Of a stretch of 64,000 bases of DNA, positions 11,598-24,194 are shown one piece after another; the first letter of the stretch is position 1, and every line of letters begins with the position of its first letter. Below the pieces are notes generated by a model. That model had not been told where the DNA came from, did no database searches, and worked only from the letters and a program-made list of their open reading frames with translations. The stretch comes from Dryas octopetala (taxonomy: Eukaryota > Streptophyta > Magnoliopsida > Rosales > Rosaceae). The stretch covers positions 870,501 through 934,500 of the forward strand of contig OY992840.1 in the NCBI GenBank assembly GCA_963921425.1, given 5' to 3'. Made by a program: the position numbers and the translations under genes.

Positions 11598-12455
11598 AAG
11601 TGAGCCTGATATTATAGGTTCAAGGTTGTGAGAAGTCCATGGTAATTAACTTCTGCACAAGTGCACGACCATCTTTGCTTCTTTTTTTTTTTTTAAGTGG
11701 GAGAAGGGAGTGTGTGTTGGAAGTTGGAACCACCCATTTCAAAGAGTAGTCATAACCTAAAACATTCTTTTGTATGTATCAGAAAGTTTTCCCAAGGCCG
11801 AATCCATGGCATCTGCATTTTCTATATGCAAAACTGTAGTAATTTGCCATTGCTGTACATGAAAACAGGTTTCATCAGTCATTGAGTGTTCATGTTAACA
11901 TAATTAACATCAAGTTCCTGATTTTTGTTTTGTTTTGTTTTAGCTTATAACATTTACCTTATGTTACCATAATTAATATCAAGTTCCAGAATTTTTTGGT
12001 TTTGTTTTGGCCCGTTTATAACATTTACCTTTCAATATGGGCAGGGATTTTTGGTTTGAAAATGAAAGCTTATTCTTACTCTGGCAGTCAGTTTGGTTTG
12101 GTACTTCATATAACAATAATAATAAGAATAATAATACTAATAATACTAATAATAATAATTATTATTATTATTTTAACGAATAAGATTGATAACACAGTAA
12201 AGAAAATCGTACCAACTACTAACTCAATTAAAAGTTTCAAAGCATTTGAAAACCCAATTCTTAAAAAAAAAAATATTTTAACTGAATTCTATGAAGTTAG
12301 GCGTTCCATGTGTATAATAATGTGAACTACGTTTGCATATCAACCGAATCTTGCAATTTTTCACTACAATGCATTTTCAAAATAAAACTAAACTCAACTA
12401 GTCTTCTATTGATCCAGAAAAGAAATTCATAACAAGTGCAAAATATGCCTAGTTC
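11598..12455. other. Convergent intergenic stretch between FKBP18 and OST1
   Basis: It should contain both 3' untranslated regions. A 69-bp unit is duplicated in tandem at about 11892-12030 (ATAATTAACATCAAGTTCC and its near copy 69 bases later). An (AAT)n/(ATT)n run occupies about 12115-12172. No further gene is seen. Confidence 0.6.
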
Positions 12456-15400
12456 TTATATCTCATCAATAAACTCAAGAAGATCGTCAACTTCCTGCCT
12501 CAAGGCAGTAATTTTCTGCACATGTGTAGTAACCCGGTTCTCAATTTCCTTTCCTCCATACTTCTTCTCATAGCAATCCACAATCGTTGAGTGTTTCACC
12601 ATCAACTTTTCTTCCAAATCTCTCTCCTTGGTCACCAGCTCCTCCACCTATATAAACAACCAATATAAATATAATAACCAGCTAAACTATTATTTGAGTT
12701 TCACTCAAAATTTTATGTTGCAAGAAATTTCATTCATTTAACCAAGTTGCTACTAATATATAATTGCAACAACGAAAAAGCAAAACCAACCTTGGGCAGT
12801 ATCTGAACAGCCTGCTGAGAGGATTGCAAGAATGCCAACAAGGGCTTCATCTCTTTCCAATGCTCTTTCAATGAACTATCAGCTGCTTTACGAGCTGCTT
12901 TACAAGCTTGGATGTCCCCTGTCCGAGAAAGATCACGTAATGATGCTTCCAGCTTATCATGTATGGTGAGGCATCGGTTGATGATATTTGTAATCTGTTG
13001 AATAGCTGCTTGCACCTAGAACAATGCCGCAGTAAATAACTTACTGTTTCCTGATTGTAAATTATTAAAATATTTATAAAACAAACTGGACAAAAACCTA
13101 CTTCATCCCACTGCAGTTTGGCCAAATAAGAAGCAGAAGATTTGGAGATGGACATGTCCACATGCATGTATACAATGCCAGCGACAAAAAGGAAGAAAAA
13201 TCCAGAAATCAACATCAAAGGTTCCCTAACCATAGAAAGGCTGCTGAATTTGTAATACACCTGCAAAAGAAGCATAACAAAAGTACAATGTGAATATTGT
13301 GGGAATTGAGGACAAATATAGTATATAACCAGGGAAGGTCCACTGTGTTAACATATGTAAGCAAATTTGTTTTGACTCTTGTTTTCCAGAAAAGAAACAA
13401 CGAAAATTACAAAACTAAGATCTCTACAGTTCATGACAATGAAATAACAATAAGGATATCAAAGAGTTATCAGATAAGAGTGAAAAACCAGGAAGAGGAT
13501 CTAGAAGCAACTTCAAAACATGGCAGGCAACAGAGAAGCTCTCCAACATTTTTACTTTCCACTACTGTTTTGTTTAAAAAATAAATAAATTAATATGCTA
13601 ATTGATCTATAGTTAGGCACTGAACAGAAAATAGTCCTGACTAAGGTGAAGCAGAAAGCTTGGTAGAAAAGCATACACAGGTCTTACCACTAAAAACACC
13701 ATTTGACAATTGCAAGCAACTACAAGCTAAAATCCTTTTTCTCCTTAAACTAATATCATGTGTCTTGCTTTCTATAGATCACAGGAAGATATGAACAATT
13801 AATCATTATTAGCGGGACTAGAACATTAGGACAATGTAATTTCCTAATTTATAGCCATTTCTTGTTATTTGAAAATAGGCAACAGTAATACCTGGAATTT
13901 CTGATTATGCTCGGGCACGGCATTAGTCTTTTCCAGTACAACCACTGGTCTACCAACAACATCCAAGTGGGAAATTTTTGTCTGTAAAGTTCGTATACGT
14001 ATTCAATTAGAAAAAGGATAAATCATTAAAACAAGAAAAGGGGACAAAAATCCTGTTTTAAAATAGACAAAGAGAAGAGGCAAAAGAGAAATATTAAAAA
14101 CTTTGTCCAAGGAATAATAGGATGCATCAGAACATAGTCTATAATACCTCTTGCCATTGTTTTAGAGGAAATGGAGCAGAAACAGATATCTCTCTAGAAC
14201 CCTCAGGCAGAACAACCTGTAGTTTACAATGACAAAATCAAGAATACAGAAAAATAATTCTTTGTACATAATCTGACTGCATGCAATTCATGCTTTTAAA
14301 GCTTCCTTGATACAAATAGATACATCCTACGCAATAAAGTGAAGTCATATGACAGCCACTCGTTATGACCATCTGACACATAAAGTAGCGAACACAAGTT
14401 GAAGAATGAAGGATTAAGAAATTTAATACCAATAAATCATCACATTACCAACCTTCACAATGAGAGTGTCGATGACCACCTCAGCAATAGGGCAACCAAA
14501 AGTGATGTCAAGGAGGCGTTTCCCATCTGATTCAAATAGAAAATCATGAAGCGGTAAGCCATATCCGATGGTAAAAGCAGTCCTCCAACCACCGAACATA
14601 GGATATCTAGGTTCGATTTCCAGTTCTGTCTGCAATTATACAAAAAAGTTGAGTAAAATCAGGAAACCAACTAGGGATATCAGTTCACACAAATTAACAT
14701 TCTTACCTTCTTAGAATCACTCCATAGGTTAGATGTTGAAACGTTGCCAATTTCATCCCTATAATAGACAGAATGAGCTCTTGGTGGCAATTTTGCAACA
14801 AGACGCCTAATGGCTGATGCACCTCTTACGTGAGGTCTGGCTTGATAATCAAGCCTGCAGAAGAAATGAGCAAAATTAGAACTATACTCCCAACCAAGCA
14901 TAGTAATGAACAAAAATACCAAAAAAAAAAAAGGACCTCGAAAATTCTCCCTTGCTTTGAGCACCTCCATGGACAAGTTTGTAATGCTCTGTCACTTGAA
15001 TATTACCCCAGTGGGAAATTTCTATCTCTCGTACCAACTCTTGAGCAACAGCAAAGGGTTGATTGCTCTCAAAATGAACAGCTATAGGTGAGTACGAAAA
15101 GGGAGGAAGACTCTCGTAAGGACCGTATCTGATCTCTGAACCAACATTCTTTGTATTTTCTATTCTTGTATAAGATTCAATTCTTGCATCAGGCAATTTA
15201 ACACTGAGTGTTTGCACCTTAACTGCATAAGGAGAGAGATAGTATGCAGTTTCCTGAAACACTAGGAGCTGAATGTCAGCCTGAGTAATTTTCTCTGGGA
15301 ATGGCTTTAATGCATGGGTGAAAACAGCCAATACATCAAGAGTCAAGATGTCCCCCTTGCCCAGTCCCTTTGGTAAAGATACCGAATAAAAAGTCAAGGA

Positions 15401-16258
15401 AGGAGGTATGTCTTTGGGGTGAACAAGTTGAACAGGGTAACTTATCCTAGAACCTTTCACTTTTCCTTTCCCTTCATTTGGGGTTGCCGCCAAATGTGCC
15501 AAATGCTTTGCCTCATCATTGGGAAAGGCCAACAAAACTTCTGAAACCAAATCGCTTCCAACATTCTCCACCTGGAGGGTGTGCATAGTATGAGTACAAT
15601 TCAAAATATATATGTCCAAAATACAATACTGCCTAGATGCATATACAAGCATGTGTTTTCTATTTATTTTTCTTTTGTGAATGAAGATAACCTTCCATGC
15701 ATACTTGGGATGATTTATTTTAGTTATTAATTTAGAGGCACATAAGAATTCAAAGTTTTAGAAACATATTCCATTAACCCTCAAACATGTTCAAGATTAA
15801 CCCTCAATCCATATTTTTAATATGATAAAATCAGTGAAGGCTATGAAAAGGGTATGAATGGGGCACCTTCAGTGTGGAAGTGATGCGCGCAATTTGTGAT
15901 GTCAAATCAATCTGCAAGCAACCAACAATCAGAGGTCAATAGCCAGACACATCTACTCACTACTTACATTTTAAATACACGAAAGAATAAAACTTGAAAT
16001 ACCAACGAAGATGTAATCAAAGAAACAGACAATAATTAGTGAAATATTGAATGAGAGGGCTTGGCAGATAAGAAAATAAACAAGTAAGAAGGTAGAGATC
16101 TCAAACAGCATTGATAAATTAAAATATCAAAAACCCAATGAGGGACGGAGGAGTGAGAGACTTACTCGGCGGTCAACTTTGGAGAGGACCAGATCCGATA
16201 GCACAGGTGCCCATAGAATGCACACTGCCAACACAAACAGATCCAACCTCAAACCCAT
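12456..16258 (-). CDS. OST1A: Oligosaccharyltransferase subunit 1 (ribophorin I), OST1A-like
   Basis: Ten exons on the minus strand: 16258-16166, 15911-15867, 15571-14937, 14854-14707, 14629-14453, 14216-14148, 13981-13892, 13260-13102, 13015-12791 and 12647-12456. Phases join perfectly to give 610 residues, close to the recalled Arabidopsis OST1A length. Residues 1-20 form a signal peptide. The lumenal ribophorin I domain includes GSEIRYGPYE, HWGNIQV, EHYKL and YYRDEIGN. A membrane span is at about 430-453 (exon 8), followed by a charged helical cytosolic tail. Ribophorin I is a non-catalytic subunit of the ER complex that transfers glycans to asparagines of nascent proteins. No breaks are seen. 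It shares its promoter with OEP21. Confidence 0.94.
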
Positions 16259-16622
16259 TTCTCGCTTCTATCTGTGTCTCTCAGACTCGCAAAATGAACA
16301 TCAACAAGTTCGCAGAGGTTTTGGGTTTTCTTCTCTTAACCCTGGAGACGACGTCGTAACGACTTGGGACATTGTGTTATTTGTGGTCACTGTACACTTG
16401 TACAGGCCCAACCCAAACCCAACAAACATTCGCAGCGCACGTGACGTATCCTGACGTGTCGGTCAAGGATTGGGTGAATTGAAAACGCACGTGACGGTGT
16501 TTAGGTCTTGACTCTATGCTTTGCTCTGCTTTGAAGATAACGGAGGAGGGAGCAGTGTGAGTGATGAATTCGTGACTTCTCCGCCATATCCAGGTTAGCT
16601 AGGGTTTCGTTTCGAAGCTGAA
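16259..16622. promoter_or_regulatory. Divergent promoter of OST1 and OEP21 with ACGT-core cluster
   Basis: Only 364 bp separate the two start codons. The interval holds two palindromic G-boxes CACGTG (16438-16443 and 16488-16493) and TGACGTG (16452-16458), all within 56 bp. These are binding cores of plant bZIP factors. TGACGTG is also the core of the unfolded-protein-response element, which would suit an ER glycosylation gene. Function is inferred. Confidence 0.6.
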
Positions 16623-18321
16623 ATGGAGACCTCTCTGAGATTTGGTGGAGATGCCAAAGCTTTAAAGATCCATGCCAAGGAGAAGTTCCTCCTTGATTCG
16701 CAAACCCACTTGCAGGTACTCTTCTTCCCTCTCCAGCTTTCCTTTCATTTTCTAATTTCTATTGCCCTCTCTTTGCTTTCTTCTTCAATTTTCACGCCTT
16801 TTACTGCAATCGCTAAGTATAAATTAAATTTCGTGTTTCAGTTACTGTCTCAGTCTGTACATTGTACCCTAGAATAGTAGAATGTATGGGAATTCAAGTC
16901 AAGTCAATTCAATTCAGTGCAATTCAATTCAATGCTTTGTGTGTCAGGTTCATGGCGAACTAGATACTAAAACTGGAGCTCCAACTTATTTTACTGCGGT
17001 CGTAAGGCGCTTCTACCCAGATGTATGTTAATGCTCCAAGTTGTGCTTAGAGCAATTTATATTTGCAGTAAAAAGAACAATTGTTGCTAGAGGAATTTTT
17101 AGGATAACATCAATTTTGTTTCTTTTTTAACTTGGATTATTAATTATTAATATGCATGACAAATGACAATCACAATCACTTGTAGTTTTCAGCAAGCCTT
17201 GGAGTTGGATTGCGCTATGATAAGCGTGAAAAGTTACGGTACACTGTCCGTGGGAAGAAGTCATTTCCTGTGACAACGAATGGCCTGTTGAGCTTTAATG
17301 TTAAGGGCAGATGTGATCTTGACAAAGAGTTTAAGGAGGTTCGTACAAATACAATGGTATTATTTTAACCTTTCAAAAGACTTCTTTCTTTTATAGTTTC
17401 CGAATCAAAATCTGCTCTCTAGAGTGTTTGTTAGTGCTACTTAGAGTTAGAACCTTTATATGTTGGCTCTAATTATTTGACAGAGAAACGCCAGAGGTGC
17501 TGCTGAATTTTCTTGGTGCATTTTCAACTTTCAAAAGGACCAAGATGTCCGACTCAAGGTTGGCTATGAATTGTCTGAAAAGGTATTGTTAGCTCAAATA
17601 CCTATGAGTTAGTAGTGGGTCCTGTTCTACATTGTTGGAATCATGGTTAGTAATTTATGGACGGAAAAAATATGTACGTGTATTATTCAGTATATATTCT
17701 TAAAAAAGAGAGTAAAAAATTCTGCCATATTACAATGTTTTAATGGTTTTTAAGTTTTTATGTTGAGCTTTCTGAAATTTTTAATTCAGTCATTTTTTTG
17801 TGAATAATATGTGTATAATTGAAAAACACATGTATAATACATGAAAATTATGTGTATGATTGAAAATTTTGTGTATTGTTTATATTAAAAAATGCATGCT
17901 TTTCCGTATAATTGAGAAGGATACAGGAAAACAGGAGTATTTTTCAAAACTACTTATGTACACGTATAATACAGGAATTTACTAACTAGGGTTGGAATCA
18001 TTTCTTTGATTCTGACATGGAATTTTTCTTTGGTTGTATAAGATATTTTTACCTTTGGTTATCCTTTTTTCCCCTTTTGAATGACTTACTGATATATTGA
18101 ACTTATTGTATCAAATTCGATTCCACTTTTGAATATTTGCCCTGTATTTCCAAAATTAATTTTAAAGTCGCGGTCTTTTTTATTTTCCTTTTGGTTAACT
18201 TTCCGCTGCTTATTTATTGTCTTGGCCCCTCTTTCAGGTTCCATATATGCAGATCAGAGAAAATAATTGGACATTCAATGCAGATGGTAATGGTAGATGG
18301 AATGTGAGGTTTGACTTGTGA
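16623..18321 (+). CDS. OEP21: Chloroplast outer envelope pore protein, 21 kDa
   Basis: Five exons: 16623-16715, 16948-17022, 17186-17338, 17484-17582 and 18238-18321, giving 167 residues, the size recalled for OEP21. Landmarks are [55 protein letters not shown] and the C-terminus [22 protein letters not shown]21 forms a beta-barrel anion channel in the plastid outer envelope, controlled by ATP and triose phosphates. No cleavable targeting peptide is present, as expected for this family. All introns are GT-AG, and intron 4 carries a small transposon. The start codon is the first ATG of the transcript region and diverges from OST1. Confidence 0.93.
17645..17991. mobile_element. Mutator-like MITE in OEP21 intron 4
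   Basis: A 347-bp element starts GGTTAGTAATTTATG and ends in the inverted counterpart ATTTACTAACTAGGG. The 10-bp direct repeat TTGGAATCAT (17635-17644 and 17992-18001) flanks it exactly. The interior is AT-rich with repeated GTGTATAAT words. No coding capacity. Confidence 0.8.
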
Positions 18322-19147
18322 GAAGGTGGAATTTGAAATACATTCTTTTGGAGGTGAGATGTGTTACTGAAAAACATGTTGTATTGTATTGTACTTATGA
18401 TGGAGAGCCACTGTGCAGAAACTAATTAGTGAAAAGTGAAACTGCAATATTTAGCAGGCCATTATTTGATTCTTTTCTCTTATACGTATATTTGCTCGCC
18501 ATAAACTTCTGTCTACCATACCATGGTAGCTGTGAGATTGAATTTTGTTGCCCTTATGGGAGAGGTCCTACATGCCCCCCAGTATCAAATCTTAAGGTCA
18601 TAAACTTTATTGCTCTTAATCATGGATTTGGGTGAATTTTGTGATTCTTAGCTAAACTATGCAGGTTGTAGGGGTGCCTATTTGGTTGGTCTGAGTTGCA
18701 TTTTGCACCTAATTAACATGGTAATAAATTATCTATGTAGACTATGTGGCAGATGTTTAAAAATTAAAATGACAGAGCAGGCGGGCCATGAGTTTTGTAT
18801 ATCAGAGAAACATAAAAATAGTTGGAAGTATTCAGAAACTTGTGAATGTGATTTTCTTATCCCGAATTTTCCAGTCACTGCTGATTACTGATCAGTGCGA
18901 GGTTAACTTAATTGATGGCAGTGACGGAGGCAGCATTTGAGGATGGGCTGAAATTTCTATAGCTTTTCTTTTTGCTGTCGGCTTTCGCATCAGCTTAGAG
19001 GATTTAGAAATTACAGCAAGACCCATAAAGTTTTTTAAAACGTTTCCGAGAACCCTTTGTGTTGGAATTCCGTCAAATGCCCTTGAAAATAACTTACCTG
19101 CCCCCGTTTTAGGGGGACAGGTGGTATCACAAGAGAGAAAGAAAAAA

Positions 19148-19179
<32 letters not shown>

Positions 19180-20483
19180 AGAGAGGAGAGAGATAGAGAG
19201 AGAGGGTGGGATGGGGATGCCAGCTGGTGTCATTGGGGGTGTAGGCAAGTTCTTCTCAATGCCCTTTTAGGCTCATGAAATGACTTTTTTAGGAATATAA
19301 TTCATGATTCTCGTTACAATGTTTGGAATTGCTGGGAATTATAATCACCAAATAACTTTTATTCGCATTTCAATCTTTGGTTTGATTAGGAGATAAATTT
19401 TGAAATTTTGCCGAAAATTTTGTTTTTGGGGGTATGGAAATTTTAACACGAGTCCGTCACTTTTTCGCCAAATTTCGCTCACATAAGTCTTCTCCTTGCT
19501 AGCGTGTGATCGGACCACCGTTCAGGCCAGATCTGGGCGGCCCAAGAGATCGGGGAAGGAGAGGAGAATGATGAAGATTGGAAGAGATTGGGGGGGAGGG
19601 AGAGGGAGGAGAGAGAAGAGAGCGACTGGCAGAGAGAAATGAGAGGGAAGAACTTCTTGGCAAGAACATGAATTTTCTCTATTTTGGATGCGACTAGCTG
19701 CTACTATATGGTTACTCTTTTAAATGCGATTAGTTGCTTCTACAATTCTACGCAGTTTAAACTTTAAACTTTAAACTTTAATATTGGTCAAAAAAAAAAA
19801 CTTTAAACTTTAAACCGGATTAGACGTTTAGACCAAACAAAAAATTAGAGCAAAGTTGTCCATTAGTTCTCCCATAAAAGATAGAAACACTTACAAAAGA
19901 AGATAATCACATATTGTAACTCATGTTAATTTAAAAAGTCATAAGAACATATAATTCCAGTAAAAAACATTATATAATATGAGTATAGAACTCAAAGTTA
20001 GAATTCAATTGTCATTTATCTTTGATATAAAAGAATAGAGGAACTTCAAGAATAGTTAGTTGGTAGTTTGAAATTGCAAGGAAAGAAAAAGAAAACAAAA
20101 AAACAAGAAAACAAAAAAGAAAAAAAGAAGGTTTGGGGTCTTTGGGCAATTGGAAAGAAAAAAAAGAGTTTGGGGTTTGGTTTGGCTCTTTTGAGGTTTG
20201 GTTTAGTTGTTTTTAAACCCTAAACGCTAATACATTTCTATATAAAAAATAATTTAAAATACCCTAAAGGGCCTAAATCCTAATATCTTATACCAAATCC
20301 TAAAAAATATAGAGTATAGATTATAGAGTATATAGAGTTTAATGTATAAATTATAGAGTATAAAGAGTATTAGGGTAGGGTATATAGAGTATATAGGCTT
20401 TAGTATTAGGATTTAGTGTATAGATTATAGAATATAAAGAATATATTAATTTCATTTATTTATTATACTAATTTTTATTTAAT
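18322..20483. other. Intergenic stretch downstream of OEP21
   Basis: I see no gene. It contains the OEP21 3' region, a GA-rich block (19136-19205), another GA-rich block (19555-19650), a short (ACTTTAA)n array (19755-19815) and a TATAGAGTATA-type degenerate tandem array (20300-20450). Confidence 0.5.
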
Positions 20484-20727
20484 AGTATTTGTCTCCAACG
20501 CGCATTATATTCATCTTATATCACATGAAACTTACTATATAATTTAGTTTCTTCAATGTTTTTTATCAATGTAGTAGATAATATGTTAAATAAACATATG
20601 GTAAAGTTTTATTCAAAATTTCTATATTTTGATAACAATTTTCGTCATTTCTGTCTAATTTTTGTCAAAATTTAAAATTTCTCGAAATTTCTATCGAAAT
20701 TTTTGCGAAATCTGAAATTTTACTCTT
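20484..20727 (+). repeat. Dispersed repeat, copy 2
   Basis: Same orientation and nearly the same sequence as 3561-3817. The two copies lie in unrelated flanks, so this is an interspersed repeat and not a local duplication. Confidence 0.7.
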
Positions 20728-21059
20728 TGGGTTTGAATAGGAATAAGAATGAAAATTTGTTTAGTCTTCCAATAGTACCTGTATTTATTGTATATTAAAA
20801 TTATTAATACTGACAATTTATTTTTAAGACAAAAATGGTATTTTTGATTTATTATGGAGGTAATTTGGTCATTAAAATTTGAAAAAAATGCATTCCCAAT
20901 GGATGCGAATCGATGCAAAAAATTGCTGACATTAGCATAAAAACATCTCTAAATGACAAATTTAAACTTAGAGTAAATTACTTGGATGCCCCTACAATTT
21001 ATCGTGCTTCCCATAACCCCTTCATATTCGAGAAGAGTGCAATTATATACACACCCCTA

Positions 21060-22050
21060 AATTTCTCACTATATACCCCTATTAACTTTTAATTATAGAT
21101 CAAAATAATCTAAGGGTGGAAGGATTTCAAACTTAACTAGCTTTGAAGACGCCTTTTGGATATGTGTCTTAGACGTTTGTGCCAAAGGAAAGAGGAATTT
21201 TCTTTAAGTAAAACTCTTTTGGTTCCTACTTTGTTCCACAAGATAAGTATCAACAAAATAAGAACATCTTAAACAGCACATATCATCTTATAGATAAGCA
21301 CTACCAACATAATTAGAATTATGGAAAAAATTTATTTCATCCAAAATGGTAAAAGTAAAACCAGTTTTAACAAATTTAGAAGGGGAAACTAAATTCCTTA
21401 TCATGAAAGGGATAAACAAAACGTCTTTTAAAATTAAAACAAAACAAAATTCTAACTTAAGTGAATAGTTCCTATGACTTCAACAGAAACCTTGACTCCA
21501 TTTTCTACGAAAACTTTGACCTCATCTCTATTTGAGGTTCTCTGGCTTACGTAGCTCTGCAAGGAATTTGTGACATGAATAGGGAAACTAAGTTAGACTC
21601 TAGAATTGTAAAAAAAAAAAATGAGACTTGCCCTTCTTATCTACCCACACCTTATACTTAACACAGTTTCTCTTCATGTGGCCAGTGTTTTTGCAAACAA
21701 GCATTTGAAAATAGTTGTTTGTTTGGCTTAAGATTTTGAGGTCCTTTAGTGGAATAGGATTTCGCTTTGGGTGGAGCACTCTTGGCAAGTTGAGGTGAAC
21801 GCTTGTGGGACCAAGCTGACTTCGAGTTTTTATTGTTTGTCGAGTTCCCTTTGGGCTGGTCATGAGTAACCAAATGGACATATTTGAACTTCTCTATTTT
21901 TCAGCCTTTCTTCTTCTTACACACAAATAGCTATCAGTTCGTCCAAACTTCATTTGTCTTTTTTAGTATTGTAGCTGGCCGAGTTGGTCATATGTAGGTG
22001 GAAGAGAATTGAGAGCAAAATGGACAAGGAAAGTGTTGAACAAAATTTGT
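21060..22050 (-). mobile_element. Copia retrotransposon remnant (gag to pre-integrase)
   Basis: On the minus strand, pieces of a Copia polyprotein lie in the expected order: a gag C-terminal part, a zinc knuckle (CKNTGHMKRNC, about 21690-21660), a protease-linked segment (VKVFVENGVKVSVEVIG) and the pre-integrase motif (SSKLVKFEILPP, about 21150). The reading frame is broken in several places and no LTR is seen nearby. Old fossil. Confidence 0.75.
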
Positions 22051-22100
22051 AAATAAATAATAATATTATTCAATATAATTTCACCCAAATTTATTTAAGG

Positions 22101-22693
22101 AATAAATGTTTTATTATTTTGGGTACAACTCATTCAAGATGGAGTACATCTCTTATAATTACAATCCCTTGGCTCAAGGGAATTAGTACCCTTTGATTCC
22201 AATTGCAATGAAACCAATGCATAGATCACCACTACAACAAAAAAGTGTTTTTATAGCCTCAAAAAAGGCTATAAAACCTTATAAATATATTATATGTCAC
22301 TAAATGAACAAGAAGTGAAGTTAGTTCAGGTGGAGGAGTGCTTAAGCTTCAACTTGGTGGTTAGAAGTTTGAAACTCAATGTAGTCACATTCCTTAATTT
22401 TTTTATTGAATAAGATAATGTCCACCTTTACCGGAAAATACCCCTACCAGTATGCCATGTCAACACAAATGCCACGTCAGCATTGTCCATGTGGCACTTA
22501 ACAGTTTTTTGGATGAAAATTTTAACAGAAGTGCTAATTTGTAGGTTTTTTATAGTTGGTGGATGTAATTGAAATGTTTTATAATTAATGGACTAATTTG
22601 AAATACCCCATATAGTTGATGGGTGCATTTTGTAATTGAGCCTAAATTTTTTGTAATAGTGACATGACTACAAATAGACTAAGTAATTAAAGA
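22101..22693 (+). repeat. 593-bp tandem unit, copy 1 of 3
   Basis: The first of three head-to-tail units. It begins AATAAATGTTTTATTATTTT and ends before the next AATAAATG. Inside, 22230-22661 looks like a MITE with ends CACTACAACAAAAAA and, inverted, CACTATTACAAAAAA. Within it, a tRNA-like A box (TAGTTCAGGTGG, about 22323) and B box (GTTTGAAAC, about 22369) are spaced as in a tRNA-derived SINE. Confidence 0.9.
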
Positions 22694-23286
22694 AATAAAT
22701 GTTTTATTATTTTGGGTACAACTCATTCAAGATGGAGTACATCTCTTATAATTACAATCCCTTGGCTCAAGGGAATTAGTACCCTTTGATTCCAATTGCA
22801 ATGAAACCAATGCATAGATCACCACTACAACAAAAAAGTGTTTTTATAGCCTCAAAAAAGGCTATAAAACCTTATAAATATATTATATGTCACTAAATGA
22901 ACAAGAAGTGAAGTTAGTTCAGGTGGAGGAGTGCTTAAGCTTCAACTTGGTGGTTAGAAGTTTGAAACTCAATGTAGTCACATTCCTTAATTTTTTTATT
23001 GAATAAGATAATGTCCACCTTTACCGGAAAATACCCCTACCAGTATGCCATGTCAACACAAATGCCACGTCAGCATTGTCCATGTGGCACTTAACAGTTT
23101 TTTGGATGAAAATTTTAACAGAAGTGCTAATTTGTAGGTTTTTTATAATTGGTGGATGTAATTGAAATGTTTTATAATTAATGGACTAATTTGAAATACC
23201 CCATATAGTTGATGGGTGCATTTTGTAATTGAGCCTAAATTTTTTGTAATAGTGACATGACTACAAATAGACTAAGTAATTAAAGG
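22694..23286 (+). repeat. 593-bp tandem unit, copy 2 of 3
   Basis: Differs from copy 1 by only a few bases (for example TATAATTGG for TATAGTTGG). The period is exactly 593 from the shared AATAAATG start. Confidence 0.9.
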
Positions 23287-23874
23287 AATAAATATTTTAT
23301 TATTTTGGGTACAACTCATTCAAGATGGAGTACATCTCTTCTAATTACAATCCCTTGGCTCAAGGGAATTAGTACCCTTTGATTCCAATTGCAATGAAAC
23401 CAATGCATAGATCACCACTACAACAAAAAAGTGTTTTTATAGCCTCAAAAAAGGCTATAAAACCTTATAAATATATTATATGTCACTAAATGAACAAGAA
23501 GTGAAGTTAGTTCAGGTGGAGGAGTGCTTAAGCTTCAACTTGGTGGTTAGAAGTTTGAAACTCAATGTAGTCACATTCCTTAATTTTTTTATTGAATAAG
23601 ATAATGTCCACCTTTACCGGAAAATACCCCTACCAGTATGCCATGTCAACACAAATGCCACGTCAGCATTGTCCATGTGGCACTTAACAGTTTTTTGGAT
23701 GAAAATTTTAACAGAAGTGCTAATTTGTAGGTTTTTTATAGTTGGTGGATGTAATTGAAATGTTTTATAATTAATGGACTAATTTGAAATACCCCATATA
23801 GTTGATGGGTGCATTTTGTAATTGAGCCTAAATTTTTTGTAATAGTGACATGACTACAAATAGACTAAGTAATT
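23287..23874 (+). repeat. 593-bp tandem unit, copy 3 of 3
   Basis: Third unit, again nearly identical. It ends at AGTAATT, where homology stops and unique sequence begins (GCAGAG). The near identity of all three points to recent amplification or an assembly issue. Confidence 0.9.
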
Positions 23875-24194
23875 GCAGAGATACATAAGGAAACATTACC
23901 TTCTCTTTCAACATTAGTTGCAAGTGTCCTCAACTTTATCTTCTTATAGCGCTCAATAACATGGTTTTTGCCACCACTTCCATCCCAATTTCTTCTCCCA
24001 TGATTGAGGATCATCCATCAGCTAGATTTAATCAAAGATTTGATTTTCTATCAACTTTGGCATTTCCACTAGACTGATAATGCAAATACAAATGCAAATG
24101 CAGATAACAAAGTAGCAATACAAGTTCAATTTTGCCTTCTTAGTGTACAGCATGAATAAATAACTCAATCATTTGAAGACACACAAATAAATAA
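23875..24194. other. Non-coding stretch right of the triplication
   Basis: No gene or repeat structure seen. It may be the outer part of the Copia remnant, but I cannot show it. Confidence 0.3.

Noticed and set aside
22310-22390. A genuine tRNA gene
   Set aside because: Only the A and B box-like words fit; no cloverleaf can be drawn and the B box has a mismatch.
22101-23874. CRISPR-like or defence array
   Set aside because: Three long direct units without spacers in a plant genome; this is a tandem duplication of a transposon-bearing segment.
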